DNA of 36,700 nt from Phycisphaerae bacterium (GTDB taxonomy: Bacteria > Planctomycetota > Phycisphaerae > UBA1845), in contig JAJDDT010000060.1 in the NCBI GenBank assembly GCA_029260165.1, positions 1 to 36,700 of the forward strand, written 5' to 3'. Under the pieces are notes generated by a model, which saw only the letters and a list, made by a program, of their open reading frames with translations, did not search any database and was not told the origin of the DNA. The translations under genes were made by a program, and so were the position numbers. Of this stretch, positions 16,050 to 24,525 are shown one piece after another. How positions within the stretch are numbered: the stretch's first letter is position 1; the number at the start of each line of letters is the position of its first letter.

Positions 16050-17900
16050 TCATTCCTGAGTCAATTCCATTGTTTGGTCGGACTTTGCGTCTTTAATTGA
16101 TTGAGATGAACTGTCGGGCCAGGTGATTGTTAGGGACTCGACGGTCGCTGCGTCGCCCAAGCCGAAGGTGACGGTTTTTTCGGATTGGGAGAGGTAGCTT
16201 CTGGTGGGCATGACCTGGCGGATTTGTATGCCGGTGGCGGTGGTGATTTCGATTTGGGTGCCGATGGCGTCTCGATTGGGGGATTTTCCGACGAGTTTGA
16301 TGCGGAGCCAGTGGTTGCTTGTTTGTTGGTCGTTTCGCAGCAGGAGTGGTTTTCTTCCTGGTTGGGTGAAGACGACGTCGAGGTCGCCGTCGTTGTCGAT
16401 GTCTGCGTAGGCGGAGGCGCGGCCGACGATGGGTTTGGCGAGGTGGCCTGTGGTGTCAGGATTGACGGGGACGAAGCATCGTCGGTTTTCGGGTCCACTG
16501 TTCCAGAAGAGTTGGGCGGGTTGTTCGTAGTGTTGGCTTGGCTGGACCTTGTTGATTTCCTCTTCGAGGTGTCCATTGACCTGGAGGAGGTCGAGTCTGC
16601 CGTCGAGATCGTAGTCGAACAGGAAAAGTCCGAAGGTGAGCATGGATCGGCTTGTGGCACCGATGCCTTCGCCGATGGCCTGGTCGGCGAAGAGCGTGGG
16701 ATCGCCTTGTGAGACGTAGAGACTTGTCATTTCGTTGGCGAAGTTTCCGATGAAGAAGCCGAGGTCGTCGTTGTTTCGGTAGTGTCCTGCGTCGATGCCC
16801 ATGGCGCCGGTGGCGGATCCTTCGCGATCGTAGGCGAGGCCGAAGATGTCGGCGGATTCGGTGAAGGTGCCGTTCTTTTGATTGTGGAACAGGAAGTTCC
16901 GGACGGTATCGTTTGCGAGGAAGATGTCGAGGAATCCGTCGCGATCGATATCGATGGGTGCGAGGCCGAGGCCCTTGGCGACGGGTCCGCCGGTGGCGGG
17001 GTTTGTGATTTGGATGCCCGCGTCTCTGGAGACGTCTGTGAAGGTTCCGTCGCCGTTGTTCTTGTAGAGATATGGGAAGGTTCCCTGGAAATTGGTGGGT
17101 GGTCCGTAGGCTCGTCCGACGCCGAGGAGTTTGAAGTCGACGGCGAAGTCGATTTTGCGGGTCCACCGGATGTAGTTTGCGACGAAGAGGTCGAGGTGTC
17201 CGTCGTTGTTGTAGTCAAAAAATGCGGCGCTGGTTCCCCATTCGTCTGGATCGCCCGCGACGTTGGCTGTTGTTGTGACGTCGGTGAATTGACCATTGTT
17301 GTTTTTGAAGAGTTTGTTTTCGCCGACGGCGGAGATGAAGACGTCAGTCCAACCGTCTGCGTTGTAGTCTGCGACGGCGACGCCGCAACCGTAGAGGCTG
17401 ACGTTGAGTCCTGAATCTACGGTGACGTTTGTAAACGTTCCCGTGCCGTCGTTGGCGTAGAGGGCGAGGGTGGGATTGTCGGTTGCGTTGGATTCGGGCC
17501 AATGGGTTGCGTTGACGAAGAGGAGGTCTTGGTCTCCGTCGTTGTCGAAGTCGAAGAATGCGAGGCCGCTGCCCATGGTTTCGGGCATGAGTTTGTCGCC
17601 TGTGGCGCCGTTTTGGTGGACGAAGTCGATGCCGGCGGATTGGGTGATGTCGGTGAATGCGACGGTGGGTGGGATGGCTTGTGTTGTGACGATCTGCGGG
17701 GCGGCGATGGGGTCGATTTCGGTTGGGGGCGGTGCGTCTGGTTTTCGCAGCATCCAGATGGCTGTCGTGATGACGATGCCGATGACGGCGATGACGACGA
17801 GGGATCCATTGAATGCTTTTCCGACTACGGTGTCGTCAGCGGGTACAAATTCCTCGTCGGTCCCGGCGTGTTTGTCTTTGTCGGTCGGTTCGAGCGTCAT
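16050..17900 (-). CDS. CRTAC1-family protein: FG-GAP/VCBS propeller with ASPIC/UnbV domain
   Basis: The 616-residue protein has one N-terminal membrane anchor at about 29-50 (FNGSLVVIAVIGIVITTAIWML). From about residue 80 it has a seven-bladed beta-propeller built of FG-GAP/VCBS repeats with Ca-binding loops such as FFDFDNDGDQDLLFVN, VADYNADGWTDVF, FFDYNNDGHLDLFVANY and YADIDNDGDLDVVF. The C-terminus (NHWLRIKLVGKSPNRDAIGTQIEI through TVTFGLGDAATVESLTITWP) is the ASPIC/UnbV domain (PF07593). The exposed part is probably periplasmic. Its ATG overlaps the stop of the upstream pentaheme gene as ATGA (17897-17900), so the two are translationally coupled and likely work together. Its biochemical role is unknown; the propeller may bind protein or sugar. 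Confidence 0.92.
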   Translation of the reverse strand: MTLEPTDKDKHAGTDEEFVPADDTVVGKAFNGSLVVIAVIGIVITTAIWMLRKPDAPPPTEIDPIAAPQIVTTQAIPPTVAFTDITQSAGIDFVHQNGATGDKLMPETMGSGLAFFDFDNDGDQDLLFVNATHWPESNATDNPTLALYANDGTGTFTNVTVDSGLNVSLYGCGVAVADYNADGWTDVFISAVGENKLFKNNNGQFTDVTTTANVAGDPDEWGTSAAFFDYNNDGHLDLFVANYIRWTRKIDFAVDFKLLGVGRAYGPPTNFQGTFPYLYKNNGDGTFTDVSRDAGIQITNPATGGPVAKGLGLAPIDIDRDGFLDIFLANDTVRNFLFHNQKNGTFTESADIFGLAYDREGSATGAMGIDAGHYRNNDDLGFFIGNFANEMTSLYVSQGDPTLFADQAIGEGIGATSRSMLTFGLFLFDYDLDGRLDLLQVNGHLEEEINKVQPSQHYEQPAQLFWNSGPENRRCFVPVNPDTTGHLAKPIVGRASAYADIDNDGDLDVVFTQPGRKPLLLRNDQQTSNHWLRIKLVGKSPNRDAIGTQIEITTATGIQIRQVMPTRSYLSQSEKTVTFGLGDAATVESLTITWPDSSSQSIKDAKSDQTMELTQE

Positions 17901-20758
17901 TTCCTTGCGATCTCTTTTTCAAATGGTGGGAGTTCACAGGCGTTGGGTCGTTGAAGGTCGTGTATGACGATGGCGTCTGCGGCGTGGTTGGCTGCCTGGG
18001 ATTTAGTTCGGGCGAGGTTGATGGCGCGGTCGCGGGCGTTGTCATCGGGTTTGTATTTGGCGTGGAGATTGCGGTGGATGTTGGCTTGTTCGTGGTTGTC
18101 GAGTTGGGCGTAGAGCAGGCCGAGGTTGTGGTGGGCGGTGACGTTTTCGGGATCGAAGCTGAGTGATTGTTTGAACCACGCGACGGCTTCTCGCAGGAGT
18201 TTTTCGCGGGCAGGTTTGCTGGATGGGCCTCGCTCCTGTTTGGCGCGTTCGAAAATGGTCTGGCCCAGTTCGTTGAGAAGGCGGTAGTCCTGTGAGAAGT
18301 CGAAACCTCGTTCACGTGTCTCGGCTGTGTCGATGCTGACGATTGTTCGGAAATTGTTGATGGCTTCGTCGATGAATCCGTTCTGCTTGTTGACCAGCCC
18401 GGTGAACCACGCGACGGACCATGGTGGTGCGGGTGGGTCGAATTGTGTGGCGCGGGCGAGGGCGGTGACGGCGTCTTCGAGTCTGCCTTCCTTGAGATAG
18501 ACGCGTGCGCGGTTGAGCGGTCCGTCGGGTCGATTGAGGTTTTCGACGGTTGTGAAGGCGTGCTCAGCCTGTCGCAATTCGCCGCGGTTGGCACCGGAAT
18601 TGCCTTTGCGCAGCAATCCTATGCCATAATCGTTCCAGCGTTGCCAGGGGATGATCGGCGATTTTTCGTTGGAGACGGTGTGGTTTTGGTTTGCGATGGG
18701 GAACGTGACCGAGTCGACGGCGAGGGTCATGATGGGCAGGTCGTTGGTGTTGAATTCGTCGCCCTGGAAGTGTTTCATGTAAATGGTGTCGAATTTTCGG
18801 TATTGCAGTTTGACCGTGACGGTGATGGGTTGGGTGACGTGTGGCGGGACGGTGAGTTTGTAGTGAATGACGTCGGCAGCTCCGGGTGGGATTTGGTTAT
18901 TGTACAAGGCGATGAAGATGTTCTCTGCGTTGCGGCGGTCGATGCGGTTTCCGTCGCGGTCGATGACGTACGCGTTGACGAAATGGGACCAGGGATCGAC
19001 GGTGTTGTCGTTATCGCGCATGCCTCCGCTGCGACCGATGACGCGATCGCCCGATTTCACGGTGACGTCCATCCAGACCTCGTTGGAATCGGCGGTCCCC
19101 TGCGTGAAGAGGTGGCCCATCTTGACGGTGCGGATGATGGTTTCGAAGAGGTAGGTCTGTCCGGGTTGGAGCGTCGGAATTTCGGGTCGGATGGGTGCGG
19201 TGAGTGGGCTGTCGATGGTGCCGCCTTTTTTGATTCCGAAGATGTCAACGCGCATGACGCCGTCGTTGAATTTTCGGTGGGCAGTGATGACGTCGTCGGG
19301 CAGGTTGAGCAGGTAGGGGATGGCTGTGTTGGCGCTGGGAAACTGATGGTTGTGGACAGTGAGTGTGCCGGTGTCGTCGAAATCCTTCGCGGCGAAGTCG
19401 TCTGAGATGTCGAGTGGCATGTGACAGCCATTGCAGTTTTGCTCGGCTGTTTCGGGATAATAAAAACTGGTGACGCCGTGACCGGAGACGCCGCTGAGGT
19501 GATAGGCGTCGTAGTGATTTTGTCCCCGGAGGAATTTGTAGGCGTTGAGTTCGACGGGAAGGTGCACCTTGTGGCAGGTTCCGCAGAATTCCGGTGATTT
19601 GTGAAATTCCTTGAGAAACGTCTTTTTGTGAAATTCCGGTTTGGCTTTGATGAGCTGTCGGTTGACCCACTTGAGAAGTGTGTTGTCGCTGAAGGCGAAG
19701 GGGTAGTGCGTGGGTTCCTCGATGGTGTAGTCGGCGTTTCCGCGGACGGTGTTGACGTGTGTGATGGCGTGGCAGGCGGTGCAGGTGATGCCCGCCTGGG
19801 CCATGGAATCGCCGGCGAGGTCGTAGTTGGGGTCGTCGAATTTGGGGTCGTCGAACGCGCCGCTGAAGAATGGGACGACGTCGTGACATCCCGCGCAGAA
19901 TCTGGAACCGCGTGCGTTGCCGTCGCGTTTGTAGAGGGCTTTGCGCGTGTTGAGCACAGAGAAGAGATAGGCGGGGTTATTGAACGAGGCGAACTTGTGC
20001 ATGCTGCGCGACCATGAGTCGTGGACATCGGGGTGGCAGTCTTTGCAGTAGGCGTCGTTGTTGAGTGTGCGTTCGGGGATGAAATTTCCGTCGGCGGTGC
20101 GGGCGAGCGAGGGGAAGAAGTATTGTTCGCCCGAGGCGGGACCAGCCACGTTCCACTTGCGTGGGTCCTGCGAGTGCATGGCGACCATGGCCAATGCGAA
20201 CGCGCATGAGGCTGCTCCCCATGCGACACCGATTTTCCATTTCAGTCGTTTGCCGGCCAGGCGATGGAGAATGAACAGCCAGACGGCGACGAGCGGAGTG
20301 ATGACGTGCGCCCAATAAGAGATGGTTCGCGTTTGGGGATGGTTGATGGCGAGTTTGAAACCGAGCAGTTCGACGCGTGTCAGGACGATCCCGCTGGCGA
20401 GGAGGATCAGCGATGTTGCGAACAGGCCATAACCGACGCGCATGGCTCGTTTGTTGGATCGGTGTTTGGTGTTGGCGATGTGGGTCAGTCCAAAGATGAT
20501 GACCGGCAGAACGATCGCGACACCCAGAATGAGGTGGGCGAGGAACATGAACTGGTAGAAATAATTCTGGTAGGTCTGTTCGGTGGCCCATTCGAGGATT
20601 GTGATGCTTGACAGATAGACTGAGTTGACGCCGAGCAGTGCGAACAGCGTGAAAACGACGATTAGCAGTCTGTGAAGTCGCGGACCGATGGCGGGGACGT
20701 AGCGACGGCGTGTGCTCGTGGATTTGGGCTTTTCACCCACCTGTGGCGCTGAGGTCAT
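17897..20758 (-). CDS. Membrane-anchored pentaheme cytochrome c with TPR domain
   Basis: The 953-residue protein has three parts. Residues 31-195 form about five membrane helices. Their His placement (H75, H93 in helix 2; H151, H165 in helix 4) would suit one or two b hemes. Residues 230-450 hold five CxxCH c-heme sites: CKDCH 238, CAGCH 288, CTACH 326, CGTCH 392 and CNGCH 442. Residues about 450-720 are a beta-sandwich region containing VKMGHLFTQGTADSNEVWMDV, seen in other multiheme proteins. Residues about 735-935 are TPR helices (HHNLGLLYAQLDNHEQANIH). It is the first gene of an operon with the CRTAC1 protein. It may pass electrons from the quinone pool into the periplasm; this is inference. 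The ATG at 20758 has a weak ribosome site but no better in-frame start exists. Confidence 0.9.
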   Translation of the reverse strand: MTSAPQVGEKPKSTSTRRRYVPAIGPRLHRLLIVVFTLFALLGVNSVYLSSITILEWATEQTYQNYFYQFMFLAHLILGVAIVLPVIIFGLTHIANTKHRSNKRAMRVGYGLFATSLILLASGIVLTRVELLGFKLAINHPQTRTISYWAHVITPLVAVWLFILHRLAGKRLKWKIGVAWGAASCAFALAMVAMHSQDPRKWNVAGPASGEQYFFPSLARTADGNFIPERTLNNDAYCKDCHPDVHDSWSRSMHKFASFNNPAYLFSVLNTRKALYKRDGNARGSRFCAGCHDVVPFFSGAFDDPKFDDPNYDLAGDSMAQAGITCTACHAITHVNTVRGNADYTIEEPTHYPFAFSDNTLLKWVNRQLIKAKPEFHKKTFLKEFHKSPEFCGTCHKVHLPVELNAYKFLRGQNHYDAYHLSGVSGHGVTSFYYPETAEQNCNGCHMPLDISDDFAAKDFDDTGTLTVHNHQFPSANTAIPYLLNLPDDVITAHRKFNDGVMRVDIFGIKKGGTIDSPLTAPIRPEIPTLQPGQTYLFETIIRTVKMGHLFTQGTADSNEVWMDVTVKSGDRVIGRSGGMRDNDNTVDPWSHFVNAYVIDRDGNRIDRRNAENIFIALYNNQIPPGAADVIHYKLTVPPHVTQPITVTVKLQYRKFDTIYMKHFQGDEFNTNDLPIMTLAVDSVTFPIANQNHTVSNEKSPIIPWQRWNDYGIGLLRKGNSGANRGELRQAEHAFTTVENLNRPDGPLNRARVYLKEGRLEDAVTALARATQFDPPAPPWSVAWFTGLVNKQNGFIDEAINNFRTIVSIDTAETRERGFDFSQDYRLLNELGQTIFERAKQERGPSSKPAREKLLREAVAWFKQSLSFDPENVTAHHNLGLLYAQLDNHEQANIHRNLHAKYKPDDNARDRAINLARTKSQAANHAADAIVIHDLQRPNACELPPFEKEIARK

Positions 20759-20924
20759 TTCAGGTATCCCACAAAAGTCGTACGGTTGAGCGTATCTCCG
20801 ACCCGAATGCTAAGCCTTGAGTTTAGCCCCGAAACGTGTCGATTGATAGTCGAAAGACCGAATGCAGGCGGCGGTCTCTTTTCATACCGTTTGTTCCTGT
20901 TGTATGCTGTTCGGTGGGAGTTCG

Positions 20925-22898
20925 ATGGATATACAGACAAAAGCAGACACTGATGATCCCGGACGGAATGAGAACGCTTCGGTTGAAGCGGGCATCGTCG
21001 ATTCGGGGCGTTGGCGTCAGCGGCTGGGGTTTTTGGCGATTGTTCTCGTTGGCTGTGCGGTGCGGGTATCCATCTTGTCGCGGGGGAAGATCGGGTACGT
21101 TCAGGACATCGACCTTTTTCTGTTGTGGACGCGAAATCTGACCGAGCATGGTCTTGGCGGGTTTTTCGAGGCGACCGGATTCTGCGACTACCCGCCGTTG
21201 TACTTGCTGGTGATGTGGGGTGTCGGGACGACGACGATCGCACTGGGATGGGATATCGGTAACGACCAGCTTCTCGCGACACTGCTGAAAGTGCCACCCT
21301 GCATGGCGGATCTGGTCATCGTGTTTCTTCTGTATTTTTTCGGTCGAACGATTGTCGGTCGTCGTCGGGCGTTGGCTGCGTCGGCGTTGTACTTCCTGAA
21401 TCCGATCACGTTTTACAACTCAGCCTATTGGGGGCAGATCGACGCGGTTCATACGGCCCTCCTGTTGGCGGCGGTTGGTCTTGTGGGTCGGCGGATGGAT
21501 TTCTCAACCGGTGTTCTGGCAGGATTGGCGTTGCTGCAGAAATTTCAGAGCATCGCGCTTCTGCCCCTGCTGTTGTTCGATGCGTATCTGTTCCGCCGAT
21601 GGCGCGGCCTCGTCGTTATGGTCCTTGGCGCGTTGTTGTCAGCCATCTGCGTGCTGCTGCCGTTCATGACGCATGGTGTGGCTGGTACGGTTTGCGAGCG
21701 TGCCTACGTCAGTGTCGTCGGGCAGTACAATCAGCGGTCCGCAAGCGCGTTCAATGTCTGGTATTTGATTGGAAATGCGGGCGACACCGATACCACGATA
21801 CCCCGTTCGATCGTTGAATACGTCGCCAGGGGCCGCGACTCGGTATTGGCTGACGAGTCACCGTTGTTTGAAATAACGTGGCGGCGGGTGTCGTTGGTGG
21901 CATTTTCGATTCTCGTCGCGGTGGTGCTGTCGTTGTACGGGCGTTACCCGAGCGCGGTGCGTCGATACGCGACGGCGGGCCTGTTGGCGATGCTGTTCTT
22001 CCTGGTGCCGACCGAGATGCACGAGCGGTATGCGCATCCTGCTGTGGCACTGCTGGCGATTTGGGCGGTGACGGGCGTCTGGCGGGAGCGGGCGTATGTG
22101 ATGCTGTCGCTGCTGTTGCTGTTGAATTACACATACGTTCAGCCCATCGAACCGATCGCGCCGGAATTGGCTGGTTTGACCGTGTTGTTGCTGCTTGTGG
22201 TGATGGGTTCGCAATTCTTTCGACCGCGTGCACCATCCCCGCCTGACGACGTTCCCATGGAGGTGGTCGACGGGCCTCCGCCATCGCTGCTGGTACGAAC
22301 GTTCGGGTGGGCATCGACCCTGTCGCTGTGCGTGTTTGCGGCGTGCGGGGGATATCTTTTCATCGCGGTGCGGACGGAATGGCTGGCGAGCAGGTCGGTG
22401 GCGAACTCGTCAATCGTTGCCGAGGCGGCCCCAGGCAGATGTGTTGTGATGCTGGACGAGGTCGATCCGGTTTCGTCGTCGCAGAGTTGGCTCGAATTGC
22501 GTCGAGGCGCGACCGTTGACGGCGGCGTGATTCAACTGGACGACAGACTGTATCTTCGCGGAATCGGCGTGCATGCCGCCTCGGATGTGACGTACGATGT
22601 TCCGGCGGATTGCGCGACGTTTAACGCGCTGGCTGGGATTGACGCGGAGACCAGGGGTATGGGTTCGGCTGTGCTGGAGGTACTGCTTGACGGAAGTGTT
22701 GCGTTTCGCTCGGATGTCTTGATGGCGGACACCCCGCCTGTGTCGATTGCGATTCCTGTGGGCCAGGCGACTCGTCTACGTCTGCGAGCCCTTCCGACAC
22801 CGGATGGGATTTCGAATGATCATGTATCCTGGGCGCTGGCGCGGTTTGAGTGTCTTGTGCCTGGGGAACACGGTGACCGCCGATCACCGAGAGATTAG
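20925..22898 (+). CDS. GT-C type membrane glycosyltransferase with C-terminal NPCBM-like domain
   Basis: The 657-residue protein has about 10-12 membrane helices. An acidic motif in the first external loop (GYVQDIDLFLLWTRNL) is typical of polyprenyl-phosphate-sugar-dependent GT-C enzymes. CDYPPLYLLVMW, ALYFLNPITFYNSAYWGQIDAVH and LVPTEMHERYAHPAVALLA resemble the DUF2029/GT87 and PIG-M-like mannosyltransferase group. After a last helix near 475-495, residues about 515-650 form a soluble domain with LYLRGIGVHAASDVTYDV and CATFNALAGIDAE, matching NPCBM/NEW2 (PF08305), a galactose-type carbohydrate-binding fold. The ATG at 20925 has GGGAG 4 nt upstream; earlier in-frame starts at 20862 and 20904 lack a site. 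Its stop overlaps the stop of the convergent NHL gene. Donor and acceptor are unknown. Confidence 0.87.
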   Translation: MDIQTKADTDDPGRNENASVEAGIVDSGRWRQRLGFLAIVLVGCAVRVSILSRGKIGYVQDIDLFLLWTRNLTEHGLGGFFEATGFCDYPPLYLLVMWGVGTTTIALGWDIGNDQLLATLLKVPPCMADLVIVFLLYFFGRTIVGRRRALAASALYFLNPITFYNSAYWGQIDAVHTALLLAAVGLVGRRMDFSTGVLAGLALLQKFQSIALLPLLLFDAYLFRRWRGLVVMVLGALLSAICVLLPFMTHGVAGTVCERAYVSVVGQYNQRSASAFNVWYLIGNAGDTDTTIPRSIVEYVARGRDSVLADESPLFEITWRRVSLVAFSILVAVVLSLYGRYPSAVRRYATAGLLAMLFFLVPTEMHERYAHPAVALLAIWAVTGVWRERAYVMLSLLLLLNYTYVQPIEPIAPELAGLTVLLLLVVMGSQFFRPRAPSPPDDVPMEVVDGPPPSLLVRTFGWASTLSLCVFAACGGYLFIAVRTEWLASRSVANSSIVAEAAPGRCVVMLDEVDPVSSSQSWLELRRGATVDGGVIQLDDRLYLRGIGVHAASDVTYDVPADCATFNALAGIDAETRGMGSAVLEVLLDGSVAFRSDVLMADTPPVSIAIPVGQATRLRLRALPTPDGISNDHVSWALARFECLVPGEHGDRRSPRD

Positions 22899-23956
22899 CG
22901 GCGCTCGCCGACGGCGTAGAGACTGATGCGATGAAGGCCAACGGTGTTGCCGACGAAGACGTAGTAGTCGGGGTTGAAGTCGTCGGGCACGAGCGCTGTG
23001 ACGTTTTCCGGCAAGTCCCGTGCGACAGCAACGCCCATCGGCATCGGTGTGGCACCGGGTCGATCCCCGTCCTTGCCCAGGAGCATGAGAAGTCGTCCCT
23101 GTTTGTCGAAAAGGTGAAACCGGGCGAATTCCGCGTCGGCGATGATGGCCACGCCGTCCGGGGCGATGTCGAGGTGTTTGGGTTTTCCCATGTCGCCGTA
23201 GCGATTGCCGGGTCGACCAAACTGTCTGACGTGGTGGCCGGCGGTGTCGAATACCTGAACGCGGGAATTCATCATGTCCGCGACGAGGACGTGGTCGCTC
23301 GTGACGGCGACGCCTGACGGATAGTACAGCGCGTCGTCTGCGTCACCGGCCTTTGCGATTCTCGTCGTCCATGTCGCGGAGTTCACGTCGAATTCGTGAA
23401 TCGCGTGGGCTGCGATGTCGGTCGCCCAGAGACGTTGGCCTGAAACAGCGATGGCTGTCGGGCGAAACGCACCGTCGGTGGGCGATGGGAGCGACTGTCC
23501 CGCGCCCGACGAGTCGAATTGTACGATACCCCGCCTGCTCGTGTCGGCGACGAAGACGTTGCCCGAGTCATCCACGGCGACGTCGACCGGTTTTTGCAGG
23601 GTGGCTGACCCCGAGAGTCCGAGACGACGGGCGTCACCGGTGGCAAGGTTCCAGTCGTGCACGATGTTCCTGCCGGTGTCGCAGATGTAGAGATGGCTCG
23701 CGTGGTAATCGATGCCGGCGGGTCGAGCGACAAACGGGCTGACGGGTCCGCCCGTGAATGCGTTTGCCCACGAGTGCTCCGGTGACACGATGTCGTCGAG
23801 GGCGTTGAACGAAACGATGTGGACGACACGCGGTTGTGCGGATTCCTGCGGGAAGTAGACCCACTCCGGCTCGATCCGGGTCTGCGCGCACCCCGCCACG
23901 ACACAAATCAGGATCAGAGATGATGCGAGACCGACGCGAACTATTTTCGATGACAT
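22895..23956 (-). CDS. NHL-repeat beta-propeller lipoprotein (NHL2)
   Basis: The 353-residue protein has a lipoprotein signal (VRVGLASSLILICVVAGC, lipobox VAGC). NHL repeats follow, forming a six-bladed propeller: GIDYHASHLYICDTGRNIVHDW, PVDVAVDDSGNVFVADTSRRGIVQF, PTAIAVSGQRLWATDIAAHAIHEF, PSGVAVTSDHVLVADMMNSRVQVF and PKHLDIAPDGVAIIADAEFARFHLF. Such propellers often act as protein-binding scaffolds. It is the last gene of the five-gene porin-cytochrome operon. Its ATG (23956) lies inside the end of the tetraheme gene, a 16-nt overlap, and a TTG at 23965 is the alternative. It has no own ribosome site at the usual distance, so translation is probably coupled. It is paralogous to the NHL lipoprotein at 26318-27331. 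A surface or periplasmic role at the outer membrane is inferred from the lipobox and neighbours. Confidence 0.9.
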   Translation of the reverse strand: MSSKIVRVGLASSLILICVVAGCAQTRIEPEWVYFPQESAQPRVVHIVSFNALDDIVSPEHSWANAFTGGPVSPFVARPAGIDYHASHLYICDTGRNIVHDWNLATGDARRLGLSGSATLQKPVDVAVDDSGNVFVADTSRRGIVQFDSSGAGQSLPSPTDGAFRPTAIAVSGQRLWATDIAAHAIHEFDVNSATWTTRIAKAGDADDALYYPSGVAVTSDHVLVADMMNSRVQVFDTAGHHVRQFGRPGNRYGDMGKPKHLDIAPDGVAIIADAEFARFHLFDKQGRLLMLLGKDGDRPGATPMPMGVAVARDLPENVTALVPDDFNPDYYVFVGNTVGLHRISLYAVGERR

Positions 23957-24525
23957 GTCAAGCACAGTGCGCTCCGCTCGTTGCTCCTGACCAGCATGAA
24001 GGGTGCGCCAGCCGTATTGTGTGGATCATGACACGACACGCATTCGACGTTGCCGGCGGGTAATTTGACAACACCCTCCGCTTCCAACACACCTGCGGGC
24101 CGAAAACCGCGGTCAATATTGGGATAGGCAACGCCGACCGGGTGATCGGTGGTGCCATGACCGAGCGCGAAAATACCGTCGTGCTGGTGATTGGCAAATG
24201 AATTTCCGGAGACGCCGCTGATGGTGTCGCCCGCAATGGTGCCGTCATGACAGCGGAGGCACATCATCGTGCCCCGCTGCGGGTTGGCGTCACCACCGAC
24301 GGCGGTGCCAAACGTTTTGTTCAGGTCTGCGTCGGGTTCCCACAACGGACCCTGCGTCGGTGCGACACTGCGATGGGGGACGTGGCAGGCGGCGCACAGG
24401 TCCCCGCCGGTCCACTCCCTGCTGCTGAAATCGTGCTTGCTGTTTTCGATGCCCGCCCAACCTAGAAAAACGATTCCGGATATCGCGAGCATCAGCGATG
24501 TCGTCATCATCGATTTTCGATTCAT
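23941..24525 (-). CDS. Tetraheme cytochrome c (paired CxxCH)
   Basis: The 194-residue exported protein has an N-terminal hydrophobic signal (residues about 6-26) and four CxxCH sites: CAACH 44-48, CLRCH 89-93, CVSCH 162-166 and CLTCH 188-192. Extra His residues (for example VPH, DHP, DPH) could serve as distal ligands. The layout CxxCHxPH...GPLW...CLxCHDGT...DHPVGxxY...CVSCHDPHN matches the first four-heme section of the 12-heme protein encoded just upstream, so the two are paralogous. No lipobox is seen; it is probably periplasmic, or processed from a membrane-held signal. Its ATG overlaps the upstream stop as ATGA, with an AGGAAGGG site before it. It is the fourth gene of the operon and likely hands electrons to or from the 12-heme protein. 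Confidence 0.92.
   Translation of the reverse strand: MNRKSMMTTSLMLAISGIVFLGWAGIENSKHDFSSREWTGGDLCAACHVPHRSVAPTQGPLWEPDADLNKTFGTAVGGDANPQRGTMMCLRCHDGTIAGDTISGVSGNSFANHQHDGIFALGHGTTDHPVGVAYPNIDRGFRPAGVLEAEGVVKLPAGNVECVSCHDPHNTAGAPFMLVRSNERSALCLTCHRK

Noticed and set aside
18443-19405. Long plus-strand ORF of 320 residues
   Set aside because: It lies wholly antisense to the pentaheme cytochrome gene, whose CxxCH sites and TPRs are unmistakable. Its Val/Asp/Gly-rich composition is the usual mirror of a high-GC gene.
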